Assembly (NCBI GenBank): GCA_937902275.1
Contig: CALFNW010000115.1
Coordinates: 1-12,272 of the forward strand
From: UBA4717 sp002404395
GTDB taxonomy: Bacteria; Bacillota; Clostridia; Oscillospirales; CAG-272
DNA length: 12,272 bases
Direction: 5' to 3'
Shown here: in pieces, positions 1 through 7,149 of the stretch
Position numbering within the stretch: position 1 is the stretch's first letter
Layout: each line of letters starts with the position of its first letter
Program-made: the position numbers and the translations under genes
Notes under the pieces: generated by a model
Database searches by the model: none
What the model was told of the DNA's origin: nothing
Seen by the model: only the letters and a program-made list of their open reading frames with translations

Positions 1-82
1 ACTTTTTCTATCTTTTTCTTGCTTTCGGTCTCACTTCTATTGTAACACTACACAAAATCAATTGTTAAATATTTTTTTGCTA

Positions 83-111
83 TTGAAATGCCGTACAGAC
101 TGTGATATAAT
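83..111 (+). promoter_or_regulatory. sigma-A promoter of the foldase gene
   Basis: The -35 box TTGAAA (83-88) and the -10 box TATAAT (106-111) are separated by exactly 17 bp, and TGA just before the -10 makes it an extended -10. Transcription should start near 118, about 43 bases before the ATG at 161. The match to the vegetative consensus suggests strong, constitutive expression. Confidence 0.75.
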
Positions 112-160
112 TTTAGTAAAGTTTATAAACTTACCATGTTGCTTAGGCGGAGGAACCGAA

Positions 161-1519
161 ATGAAAAAAATTTTACCGTTACTTTTGGCTTTGTTATCAC
201 TCTGCACCGTCTTTACCCTGTCATCCGCGGCAGTCGAAAACGAAGTCGCCGTAATGCTTGACGGTTACAATATTGAGTTTGATGTGCCGGCAAGGATCAT
301 TGAAATGTCGGGAGCGTCGCGAACCATGGTTCCCGTCCGCAAAATATTCGAAGCCCTCGGTGCCGAAGTCGGTTGGGAGGGTTCTACCCGGACGGTCAGC
401 GCAAAGCGCGGAAACGACACCGTCTCGCTTTCGATCGGCTCCACCGAGCTTTACAAGAACGGCTCTCTCGTATCAAAGCTCGATGTCCCTGCAATGATCG
501 TGGAAGAAGAGGGCGAATCAAGAACGCTCGTTCCCGTCAGAGCCATCTCCGAAGCATTCGGCTGTAAAGTCGATTGGGACGGCGAATCGCGCACCGCGAT
601 AATCACCGATATAAACGATGATACCGTACTTATCGTTGACCGTTTTCCCGTCAGCGCCGACTTCTACCGCTACTTCCGTTTCAACACCGCAAACACGCTC
701 GGTATCCGTGAGGACGACGAGTACGACAATGAAATGCTCAAGTCCGCAACCGTAAAAAGTATTTGCGAATATTATTCTATGCAAAAGACCGCGTCCGAAT
801 ACGGCCGCACTCCGTACAGCGCCGAAGTCAAAAGCAAGGTCAATTCGGTGTTTGACAAATACAAAGGGTATTACGGCGACACTTTCGACAAGGTGCTCGC
901 AGACACCGGCATGACCGAGGAGATCTTCAGAAATGTGCTTACGGTTTCTCATTTCGAAGACGAAATACTTGAATCGGTCAGAGAAGTGACCCTCGCTACA
1001 CCCGCCGAGGACAGAGTAAACGAGCTGATGAACGACGACGGATATATCCGCGCAACTCATATCCTGTTCACCGACCGCGAATCTGCCGAAGCCGCTTACA
1101 GAAAAGCCGCTGACGCCACCGATGCCGAGTTTATTGAGATGGCAAAAACCCTCGGCGCAGATGCCGGACTCGCCGCAAACGACGGCAGCTACTATTTCTC
1201 GGAAGGCACAATGATAGAGGAATTTGAAGATGCCGCGTTTGATCTCAAGGAAGGCGAAACCAGCGGCATAGTCGAATCGGAAAAATTCGGCTACCACATA
1301 ATCAGACGCCTGCCGAAAGACCGCGAGTACATCGCCGCGAACATTGACGAAATGTATTTCTTCAAAATGGCGGCAAACTTCAAGAAATACGTGTATACCG
1401 AGCTTGCTCAGGAGCTTGAAGGCAAGGTCATCGCGACCGAAAAATACGCTTCGGCTTCAAAAGAATCCATAACCGATATGAAGTCGGCAATTGAAGCAAA
1501 AATGAAAAGCGAAGCATAA
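161..1519 (+). CDS. secreted parvulin-type peptidyl-prolyl isomerase with copper amine oxidase-like stalk domains
   Basis: This encodes a 452-aa exported protein that probably assists folding of secreted proteins outside the membrane, like PrsA/SurA-type foldases. Residues 1-23 form a signal peptide (MKKI, hydrophobic core, cleavage near SSA-A). There is no good lipobox, so it is not an obvious PrsA lipoprotein. Residues about 27-150 carry two stalk-domain repeats (PF07833-like), each with the signature SRTMVPVR or SRTLVPVR followed by a G-W/D-W segment. Residues about 155-285 are helical, as in SurA-type chaperone regions. Residues about 295-385 match a rotamase PpiC/parvulin domain (ATHILF near 298, the GSYYFSEGTM...FEDAAF stretch, GYHIIRR near 377). 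The ATG at 161 is preferred because GGAGGAACC lies just upstream and the signal peptide starts there; the in-frame ATG at 62 would precede the promoter. It is a single-gene unit with its own promoter and terminator. The exact substrate is unknown. Confidence 0.9.
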   Translation: MKKILPLLLALLSLCTVFTLSSAAVENEVAVMLDGYNIEFDVPARIIEMSGASRTMVPVRKIFEALGAEVGWEGSTRTVSAKRGNDTVSLSIGSTELYKNGSLVSKLDVPAMIVEEEGESRTLVPVRAISEAFGCKVDWDGESRTAIITDINDDTVLIVDRFPVSADFYRYFRFNTANTLGIREDDEYDNEMLKSATVKSICEYYSMQKTASEYGRTPYSAEVKSKVNSVFDKYKGYYGDTFDKVLADTGMTEEIFRNVLTVSHFEDEILESVREVTLATPAEDRVNELMNDDGYIRATHILFTDRESAEAAYRKAADATDAEFIEMAKTLGADAGLAANDGSYYFSEGTMIEEFEDAAFDLKEGETSGIVESEKFGYHIIRRLPKDREYIAANIDEMYFFKMAANFKKYVYTELAQELEGKVIATEKYASASKESITDMKSAIEAKMKSEA

Positions 1520-1538
1520 AATCAACATTAAAGCACAA

Positions 1539-1580
1539 CGTCCGCTTACGTCAGATACCGACGTAAGCGGACGCTTTTTT
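1539..1580 (+). terminator. intrinsic terminator of the foldase gene
   Basis: A perfect 14-bp stem (1539-1552 with 1560-1573) encloses a 7-base loop and is followed by C and six T residues (1575-1580). It lies 19 bases after the stop codon. There is no matching T run on the other strand, so it serves only rightward transcription. Confidence 0.95.
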
Positions 1581-1675
1581 ATAATAGCTGCATATTAAAG
1601 GCGCGTTTCATGATCTCCGGTGCGTAAAAGCGACTTGAAATGCAAATTGGAAGCCTGCGCTTGTGACGCAAAAAT

Positions 1676-3031
1676 TCATTTTCGGTTTACCGAGTCAAGC
1701 CCGAAGTACATAGCTATTGCCGTGTTCGGCCATGAATCGGGATCCGCAGACAGGTCTCCGTATTCGTCATACGGATCGAACCGCGAACTTCCCGCTATGC
1801 TTTCAAGCCAAACTTCGGATATACCGTTCTGCTTGGCTTCGGAGATAGCCTCACGGCGGGCGCAGTCAAGCGCATATGTATGCGAGAGCGCAGAATATCC
1901 GTTGATCCCGACAAACAACGCAAGTATCGACAATGCCGCGCCCAAAACCGTGCATATGCTCAACCTGTACGTCAAATCCATTTCCGCAAACGCAAGTTCG
2001 CATGACGAAACGAGCGATGCGGCATACAGCGACAGCGGCACACTCCAGGCTCTGCCCGGAAAATACGGGGCAAGAATCATTGAATAGGTCGCGGCAAGTG
2101 CGCCGATAAACAATATCGCAGTGCGCACAAGCGGGATACGCACCGCCGCAATGCCCTTTCTCATAATACCTATCGCAGTAAAGCTTAAGGTCGCCGCTAT
2201 CGGGATCGCGGCAAAGCGCAGAAGAGCTCCGGAAATATCAAGCATACGCGCCAATATTTCCGAAAACCCGCCGATCCCGCCATATGCGGCAAGTCTCACA
2301 CCCTCTCCGGGCGATCTGACCAGCAAAATGCACCCGAGAATACTTGCGGCAAAACCGCCGATCAGCCATAAAGGAAGCTTTTTTTGATTAACGGTCAGGG
2401 CAACAATGAGTAAAAGCTCCATCACGAGCAGTGCCGCCGAAGCATTTTCGCAGGTCATCCCCGCGGCAACTCCCCATATGAACCAAAGCGGAGCAAGTAT
2501 TATCTTTACATTCAACCGATATCCGCTCCTGCCCTCAAGCGCTCTGAAACCGGGTATCAGATACGAAAAAGCAATAAGCGGTCCGAACAGATAGTTACAC
2601 GCGCCGCTCACCCACAAAAAACTTTCGCCGAAGCGCGGTGCAAGCAGCCACAGACACACAAACGAGATCAGCGTGCCGAAAGCCGAGTTTCGCCCCGCGC
2701 CGAGTCGCGAAATCAAAAGGCAAAACAAAGCAAACGCTACAGCGCCGATATAGTTATATGTTTCTTTACCCCACATCAGAAACGTCTGTAATAACGTGTG
2801 TACCACCGCTCTGCCGTTCATGACCTTGTAATGATTTATCTGCGATTCGATCACCTGTGAAAAATTTCCGATCGGAAATTTATTTTCTTTGACGGCAAAA
2901 GTGTATGAATATGAATAATCATCCTTGTAAAGCGGCGTTTTGTAAGAAAATGCAAGCATTACCGCACTGATAATTATGAGCGCCGCAAGCGTAAATGCGA
3001 CCGAAATATGTCTGTACAACGCGCTTTTCAT
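1676..3031 (-). CDS. DUF6056-type polytopic membrane protein
   Basis: The product is a 451-aa integral membrane protein with about ten hydrophobic segments. An N-terminal membrane segment (about 8-29) leads into an outside loop with KDDYSYSY (36-43) and a VMNGR motif (70-74). Later motifs include TCENAS, LLVRSPGEGVRLA and FPGRAW. A DD pair after the first helix, NGR, and an R-S-P-G segment recall the DUF6056 family, whose architecture resembles GT-C glycosyltransferases; a role in polymer or surface glycan assembly is inference, not shown. The frame is open up to 3154, but the ATG at 3031 has a GAGG ribosome site 7 bases upstream and starts right before the first membrane helix. It lies 188 bases downstream of the GH95 gene on the same strand; no terminator was seen between them, so co-transcription is possible. 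No clear terminator was found after it either. Confidence 0.78.
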   Translation of the reverse strand: MKSALYRHISVAFTLAALIIISAVMLAFSYKTPLYKDDYSYSYTFAVKENKFPIGNFSQVIESQINHYKVMNGRAVVHTLLQTFLMWGKETYNYIGAVAFALFCLLISRLGAGRNSAFGTLISFVCLWLLAPRFGESFLWVSGACNYLFGPLIAFSYLIPGFRALEGRSGYRLNVKIILAPLWFIWGVAAGMTCENASAALLVMELLLIVALTVNQKKLPLWLIGGFAASILGCILLVRSPGEGVRLAAYGGIGGFSEILARMLDISGALLRFAAIPIAATLSFTAIGIMRKGIAAVRIPLVRTAILFIGALAATYSMILAPYFPGRAWSVPLSLYAASLVSSCELAFAEMDLTYRLSICTVLGAALSILALFVGINGYSALSHTYALDCARREAISEAKQNGISEVWLESIAGSSRFDPYDEYGDLSADPDSWPNTAIAMYFGLDSVNRK

Positions 3032-3219
3032 TCCCTGACCTCGTTTCTCCGGAAAATCCTCACGCTTGAGTATATCACATCCCGCATGGCAAATCAAGTC
3101 GGATAATTTCCTTTTTGAAAGCATTTTAAGTAATCCGATTTCACGGCGCGGCAAATTTCAGTGCGCAAATCATAACTGCTTGTCAGGTCCGGTTTGCGGT
3201 ATTGTCTGATATCATCGGC

Positions 3220-5382
3220 TCAACGCTTGTTATCCCTGCGCTTGAAATAGGTAAGCTTTCCGTTAGACCACGCAAAATCCACCTTTTCGCCGGTACGCGT
3301 AACAAATCCTCGAACCTCACCGGTATCCCACTCCTGCGGAAGTGCCGGAAGCAACTTAACCTCACCGTTATGACTTTGCATAAGACATTCACATATTGCG
3401 GCGGCAATGCCGAAGTTGCCGTCGATCTGAAACGGAGGATGAGCGTCAAACAAATTCGGATAGATCGAACGGGCATACATATTCTTCAGATATTTCATAA
3501 AGCTTTCACTGTCGCAAAGCCGTGCATATACGCATGCGATCCACGCATTCGACCACCCCGTATGACCACCGCCGTTTTCAAGTCTGACTCTTAAAGTTTT
3601 TTCAACTGCGGCCTTATATTCTTCAAAATCAAATATATCCGACGGAAAGAAACCATACAATTGCGAAATATGACGGTGTCCGAGTTCTTTTTCCTCAAAT
3701 TCTCTGCCCCATTCAAGTATTCTGCCGTCGTGCCCGAACTTTATCGGTTTAAGCTTCTCACGGATTTTATCGTAATGCGTTACGTCTGCACCGAGTATTT
3801 TACCGGCTTTTGAGGTTTTATCAAACAGATCGTATATTATAGACATATCCATTGCCGAGCCTTCACATACTGCACAGCATTTGCCGTCAATCAAAAATTC
3901 ATTTTCGGGCGACGTTGAGGGCGAGGTAACAAGTTTTCCCGACTCATCTTCAATCATATAATCTTCAAGAAACTCGCAGGCTCCTGTCAGTATATCATAG
4001 TTTTCGCGTAAAAACTCAATATCACGTGTATGCAGATAGTGCTCCCATATGTGACGCGAGCACCAAAATCCACCCATGATCCAATATCCCCAAAGCACAC
4101 CCTTGGTTACTTCATTATTCAATCGCCACAGATCGCTGTTGTGCCATGAAGCCCAACCGCGCAATCCGAATACATTGCCGCGCGACTTCAGCTCACGAAG
4201 CATAGAAAACAGCGGGATATGGCACTCAGGAAGATCAAAGGTTTCGGTTGGCCAATAATTCATTTCGGTATTGATGTTCATAGTATAATTTGAAAACCAC
4301 GGAGCTACCACACGCTTGTTCCATATTCCCTGAAGATTCATCGGCTGACCGTCTTTTTGCGAAGCGGATATTGTAAGATATCTTGCATAATCAAACAATA
4401 ACACCGCCAAGCCATTATCGTTTTCACCGAGAGCAGCACGTTCAAGCCGTTTATCAGTCGGAAGTTTTGAGAAATCCTCTCCGCCGAGCGACAGCGAGAC
4501 ACGGTCATAATACTTTCGATATTCACTGATATGCCGCTTAAGCAACGTTTCATACCCAAGCCGACAAGCCGCCTCAAGCGTTTGAACACAAGTCTCGCGA
4601 TATTCCGCTCCTTGCGATACCGGCATTTTGTCGTAGCCATTAAAGCTTGTACACAATGAAAATACCGCCGTGATCTCGGTAGCCTCCCTTACCCAAAGAG
4701 AGTTGCCGCCACCGTATATTTCACCGTTGCACAAAAATTTTATGCCGGAACGAAAATGGACGGTTTCTTCCTCTCCGTATTCAATGGAAAACGGATATGT
4801 TGATACTTTGGTCGGACATCTGCCTTCAGAAAACACAGTCAGACCTTCAGAAAAAGTCCGACTCTCAAGTTCGACCGCATTATACATCTGAGCTTCGATC
4901 GGCGAGTCGGAGCTGATATGTATTATCAACACATCGTCTTTAAGAGACACAAAATATTCTTTTTTGATATTGATATTTCCGAATTTAAATTCCGAACGAC
5001 AAACACCGCATTCCAAATCAAGTTCACGGCGGTAATTGCTTACCGTAAATGCATCGATGCTCGGACGTTCGCAGGATATTTCAACAAATATACTCCCGTA
5101 ATTTACATACGCTGCCGAAGTCATTCCGGACATGATATCGGAAGTAGCTTTCGTAGCTTCATAATACTTTCCGTCACGTATAAGCTTTCTGATCGGTGCA
5201 AGCTCATCAAGGCTGTGCTTTTTGGGTTCACGATAGGGGAAGCCGCTCCACAAAGTCTTCTCGTTCACCTGCAGTCTGTCGCAAAAAGCACCGGAAAATA
5301 CCATCGCGCCGAGCCTGCCGTTTCCGAGCGGAAGTGCTTCTTCCCACACGTTTGCCGCCTTATCATACCAAATTTTTTTCAT
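3220..5382 (-). CDS. GH95 family glycoside hydrolase, probable alpha-L-fucosidase
   Basis: This 720-aa protein belongs to glycoside hydrolase family 95, which removes terminal alpha-1,2-linked L-fucose (some members alpha-L-galactose) by an inverting mechanism. Visible hallmarks run in order: LPLGNGRLGAMVFSG (17-31) and LQVNEKTLWSG (37-47) in the N-terminal beta domain; NLQGIWN (349-355); MNINTEMNYWPTE (368-380); SPSTSPENEF (487-496); GHRHISQLYG (568-577); HTGWSNAWIACVYARL (607-622); and PPFQIDGNFG (649-658). By comparison with the characterised Bifidobacterium enzyme, N369, N371, E493 and D654 occupy the catalytic positions, so the site looks complete. There is no signal peptide or anchor, so it probably acts in the cytoplasm on imported oligosaccharides. 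AGAGGTG precedes the ATG by about 7 bases. No transporter or other fucose gene is in view. Confidence is high for the family and moderate for the exact sugar. Confidence 0.92.
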   Translation of the reverse strand: MKKIWYDKAANVWEEALPLGNGRLGAMVFSGAFCDRLQVNEKTLWSGFPYREPKKHSLDELAPIRKLIRDGKYYEATKATSDIMSGMTSAAYVNYGSIFVEISCERPSIDAFTVSNYRRELDLECGVCRSEFKFGNINIKKEYFVSLKDDVLIIHISSDSPIEAQMYNAVELESRTFSEGLTVFSEGRCPTKVSTYPFSIEYGEEETVHFRSGIKFLCNGEIYGGGNSLWVREATEITAVFSLCTSFNGYDKMPVSQGAEYRETCVQTLEAACRLGYETLLKRHISEYRKYYDRVSLSLGGEDFSKLPTDKRLERAALGENDNGLAVLLFDYARYLTISASQKDGQPMNLQGIWNKRVVAPWFSNYTMNINTEMNYWPTETFDLPECHIPLFSMLRELKSRGNVFGLRGWASWHNSDLWRLNNEVTKGVLWGYWIMGGFWCSRHIWEHYLHTRDIEFLRENYDILTGACEFLEDYMIEDESGKLVTSPSTSPENEFLIDGKCCAVCEGSAMDMSIIYDLFDKTSKAGKILGADVTHYDKIREKLKPIKFGHDGRILEWGREFEEKELGHRHISQLYGFFPSDIFDFEEYKAAVEKTLRVRLENGGGHTGWSNAWIACVYARLCDSESFMKYLKNMYARSIYPNLFDAHPPFQIDGNFGIAAAICECLMQSHNGEVKLLPALPQEWDTGEVRGFVTRTGEKVDFAWSNGKLTYFKRRDNKR

Positions 5383-5421
5383 TTTCGCACCTCTTTGGCC
5401 ACCGTGAATTTAATAATACAG

Positions 5422-5470
5422 TTTCATATGCCGTCATACAACCGTTTGTGATTATAATATTCATATGAAA
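5422..5470 (-). promoter_or_regulatory. operator-like inverted repeat at the GH95 promoter
   Basis: TTTCATATG (5422-5430) and its exact inverse CATATGAAA (5462-5470) flank the -10 box and presumed start site of the GH95 promoter. The second copy lies within a 10-bp palindrome TTCATATGAA (5460-5469) in the -35/-10 spacer. The placement fits a repressor site responding to the sugar substrate, but the motif is AT-rich and could be chance. Confidence 0.28.
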
Positions 5471-5483
5471 ATCTGACCGTCAA
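5454..5483 (-). promoter_or_regulatory. probable promoter of the GH95 gene
   Basis: Read on the minus strand, TTGACG (5478-5483) is followed after 18 bp by TATTAT (5454-5459). The start would be near 5447, leaving a leader of about 65 bases before the ATG at 5382. A TATAAT also occurs 3 bp further on (5451-5456), but at a 21-bp spacing. Confidence 0.5.
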
Positions 5484-5697
5484 TGCCCACACTGCATATA
5501 GATGGATTTTTTTGAAATACATTATTTTGCGCGATCCAAAAAACACAGTACAATCAATGCTTTTTCACTTTTTAGACGATACAAATATTATGTATATTAT
5601 TTATATTCACTCCGAAACAGTCGCAGCCGGGCGGATCTATAAATACCGACGATCCGTTTTGTATAACGATACACCGAAAGCGCGGATCCATAAAACT
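5484..5697. other. intergenic stretch without a gene
   Basis: No convincing coding region is present between the GH95 promoter and the terminators near 5700. An open frame on the plus strand crosses both terminators and the tRNA fragment and has no ribosome site, so it is not a gene. The only structure seen is a short direct repeat, GCGGATC(T/C)ATAAA at 5631-5643 and 5682-5694 (12 of 13 identical). Confidence 0.6.
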
Positions 5698-5735
5698 AAA
5701 AAGCATTTGCAGTTATTCTCTGCAAATGCTTTTTT
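5698..5735. terminator. bidirectional intrinsic terminator
   Basis: A 15-bp perfect stem (5698-5712 with 5720-5734) encloses a 7-base loop. It has T6 at its plus-strand end and T5 at its minus-strand end, so it can stop transcription either way. Coming just beyond the tRNA terminator, it probably insulates the GH95 promoter from the tRNA-att transcript. Confidence 0.75.
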
Positions 5736-5745
5736 ACCTCGCTTG

Positions 5746-5777
5746 AAAAAAGATCGGGCGTTGATAACACCCGATCT
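5746..5777 (-). terminator. terminator of the tRNA-Thr transcription unit
   Basis: On the minus strand a 12-bp stem with one mismatch (5751-5762 with 5766-5777) and a 3-base loop is followed by T5. The stem begins at the base directly after the tRNA discriminator at 5778. This is typical of a natural tRNA terminator, so this side of the att site is the original chromosome. Confidence 0.85.
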
Positions 5778-5834
5778 TGGAGCTGGTAGCCGGACTTGAA
5801 CCGGCGACCTGCTGATTACGAATCAGCTGCTCTA
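5778..5834 (-). tRNA. tRNA-Thr(CGU) 3' fragment, probable attachment site of the element to the right
   Basis: The minus strand carries the last 57 nt of a tRNA: the 3' strand of the D stem (AGAGC), an anticodon arm GCTGA-TTCGTAA-TCAGC with anticodon CGT (5818-5820 on the plus strand), a variable loop, a T arm GCCGG-TTCAAGT-CCGGC, the 3' acceptor strand CAGCTCC and discriminator A. The 5' acceptor strand (expected GGAGCTG) and the rest of the D arm are missing; beyond 5834 the sequence is unrelated. It cannot make a tRNA. A retained 3' part with its own terminator is the standard footprint of site-specific integration into a tRNA gene, in which the element supplies a replacement 3' end and the intact gene lies at the other junction. 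No second copy is visible in this window. Confidence 0.85.
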
Positions 5835-5877
5835 AATAGTCCCTCAATAACACCTTTTAAGGCGTTTACAACCATTT

Positions 5878-5928
5878 TTTCGGTCAGCATTGACCGAAAC
5901 GGTAATTATTAACCGAAATCAACCGAAA
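5878..5928. repeat. ACCGAAA repeats, probable recombinase or excisionase arm sites
   Basis: TTTCGGTCA (5878-5886) and TGACCGAAA (5891-5899) form a perfect 9-bp inverted repeat with a 4-base spacer. AACCGAAA follows at 5911-5918 and again at 5921-5928, one helical turn (10 bp) apart. The four ACCGAAA units sit 45-95 bp inside the att fragment, where tyrosine integrases and excisionases bind arm-type sites. The function is inferred from position. Confidence 0.45.
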
Positions 5929-5961
5929 AAAGCACGCTTAAGTACTGTTGATTACATTGCC

Positions 5962-5990
5962 ATTATAACACAGAAATATTGATATTGCAA
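5962..5990 (-). promoter_or_regulatory. outward-facing promoter crossing the att site
   Basis: On the minus strand TTGCAA (5985-5990) and TATAAT (5962-5967) are 17 bp apart, with TG one base before the -10. Transcription would begin near 5955 and run left through the ACCGAAA repeats and the tRNA fragment to the terminator at 5746-5777, an RNA of roughly 200 nt with no evident ORF. In an excised circle the same promoter would read into the opposite end of the element. Confidence 0.6.
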
Positions 5991-6023
5991 GAGGAGATTG
6001 TAAAAATACAACCTCCTCTTTTT
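5989..6023 (+). terminator. hairpin with plus-strand T run
   Basis: A 13-bp stem with one mismatch (5989-6001 with 6008-6020) is followed by T residues on the plus strand. The U tract faces right, yet no plus-strand gene precedes it. It may act as a weak terminator for the leftward ArdC gene, whose stop is at 6067. It overlaps two bases of the -35 box of the outward promoter. Confidence 0.45.
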
Positions 6024-6066
6024 GTCGGGTTTTTGCAAAATGTCGGCGTTTACCGCTTCCGCAATA

Positions 6067-6966
6067 TTAAATAATTTCCTCTTGCTGCAACCCCAGAATA
6101 AAATCGGCGGCTTTTTGCGCTTTTGCCGCTGCGGAGACAATGAGCGTCACATCGTCGCGAAGTGCTTTCAGCCAGCTTCTGAGATAAGCAACACTGTTGT
6201 CTGCCGCTTCACTGTTGTCGATACCGCAGTGAGCGCAAAGCAAGCTTGCTCCGATTTCGGCGATTAGTTCCTCTTTGGAATATACGCCGCTGCCGAATTT
6301 TGAAGCAGCTTTGAAGCGGTCAAGGCGGTTGGAAGCTCCCGTTGAGTGCGTCAGCTCATGGAACAAAGCACTGTAATACTCCGCTTTATTCCGAAATTGG
6401 CACAGCTCGGGAACAACAACTTCGTCTAAAGCGGGCGAGTAGTACGCTCTGTTGCTGTTGCGTATGTTGAGCTTGATGCCCTCCCGCTGAACATAGTCCG
6501 CGCAAACGCGCTCCGCTTGTTCAATCGGGTTATGCTCAAAGCGGACGGTCTGACGCTCCCGCCTGTGGGTCAAGCCCTCAATGTCCGAGACAGAGAAAAC
6601 ACGGTAGTATTTCAGAAAAGGTATCTTGATTTGCTTTTCTTCAATCTTGCCGTCCGTGATAACTTCTTTTGTGCCATCCGTGAATGAGAAGTACACGACC
6701 AGATTTGCTTTGCTGCCTTGCCGAACGTGTAATTCAGGCTGGTGCTTTTGCAAGTCGCAAAGCTGCGACCACGTTAAGTATTCTTCTCCCTCGTCCAGCA
6801 GCAAAAGATTGATGCCGCTGTACGGACGCTGAGAAACGTGATTGATTGGAAACCCGTCAGCACCCGACCACGGCTTGTGCCATGGTGCAGCTGTGCCCTC
6901 TTTGATTGCGGTTTCGAGCTTTTCAATAATTCGCTCTGTCACAATTTGATAAACCTTATTCGCCAT
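6067..6966 (-). CDS. ArdC-like antirestriction protein (ssDNA-binding domain plus zincin-like metallopeptidase)
   Basis: This 299-aa protein matches the ArdC layout. Residues about 1-130 form the N-terminal DUF1738/ArdC_N domain, with PWHKPW (28-33), the RPYSGINLLLL segment (47-57) and LTWSQ (64-68). Residues about 145-290 form a zincin-like domain with FHELTHSTG (202-210), where H203, E204 and H207 fit an HExxH zinc site, and YSKEELIAEIGAS (229-241), which would supply the third ligand. In characterised ArdC the N-terminal domain binds ssDNA, and the protein protects incoming plasmid DNA from restriction. Its place as the first gene inside the att end agrees with early action after transfer, but that is inference. 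GGAGG lies 9 bases before the ATG. It is transcribed leftward; the next upstream gene ends 184 bases away beyond a hairpin terminator, so it probably has its own promoter, which I could not place with confidence. Confidence 0.9.
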   Translation of the reverse strand: MANKVYQIVTERIIEKLETAIKEGTAAPWHKPWSGADGFPINHVSQRPYSGINLLLLDEGEEYLTWSQLCDLQKHQPELHVRQGSKANLVVYFSFTDGTKEVITDGKIEEKQIKIPFLKYYRVFSVSDIEGLTHRRERQTVRFEHNPIEQAERVCADYVQREGIKLNIRNSNRAYYSPALDEVVVPELCQFRNKAEYYSALFHELTHSTGASNRLDRFKAASKFGSGVYSKEELIAEIGASLLCAHCGIDNSEAADNSVAYLRSWLKALRDDVTLIVSAAAKAQKAADFILGLQQEEII

Positions 6967-7055
6967 TCTAAACTTCCTCCTTATTTTGTAATAGTTTGTT
7001 TTGCTTGAATCTGTTTATATAACTTTATAAAAGAGAAAGCCGAAATATAAAAATT

Positions 7056-7088
7056 AAAAGTCTGAGGTTTTATTATCTCAGACTTTTT
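7056..7088 (-). terminator. terminator after the DUF3991/TOPRIM gene
   Basis: An 11-bp stem (7056-7066 with 7077-7087) encloses a 10-base AT-rich loop. T-rich sequence follows on the minus strand (TTTTAATTTTT), and there is a T run on the plus strand too. It lies 62 bases after the stop codon at 7150. Confidence 0.65.
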
Positions 7089-7149
7089 GTATATATGAAT
7101 TTTAATTTTATAAGTTTAAGTGTTCTTCGTATTCGCTCAACCTGCGCTA

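Noticed and set aside
1..60. Possible leftward promoter (extended -10 TGTTACAAT on the minus strand) for a gene left of the window
   Set aside because: The -35 (TAACAA) is weak and no coding start is visible inside the window, so it cannot be supported.
62..160. N-terminal extension of the foldase from an upstream ATG
   Set aside because: It would start before the promoter, and the GGAGG site and signal peptide both point to the ATG at 161.
518..1297. Long open frame on the minus strand inside the foldase gene (259 codons)
   Set aside because: It is antisense to a clear gene with signal peptide and PPIase motifs, has no good ribosome site, and its product shows no domain pattern.
3032..3219. 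Terminator between the GH95 and DUF6056 genes
   Set aside because: No stem with a following T run was found in the 188 bases on the minus strand.
3202..3594. Plus-strand open frame over the 3' end of the GH95 gene
   Set aside because: The other strand encodes the conserved GH95 end (FQIDGNFG); the plus frame is a shadow. The same holds for plus frames at 4918-5451 and within 1620-2823.
5512..5799. Plus-strand open frame of 95 codons before the att site
   Set aside because: It crosses two strong terminators and the tRNA fragment, lacks a ribosome site, and the peptide has no recognisable feature.
5778..5860. A complete tRNA gene
   Set aside because: The 5' acceptor strand and the D loop are missing upstream of 5834; no GGAGCTG occurs within reach, so the cloverleaf cannot close.
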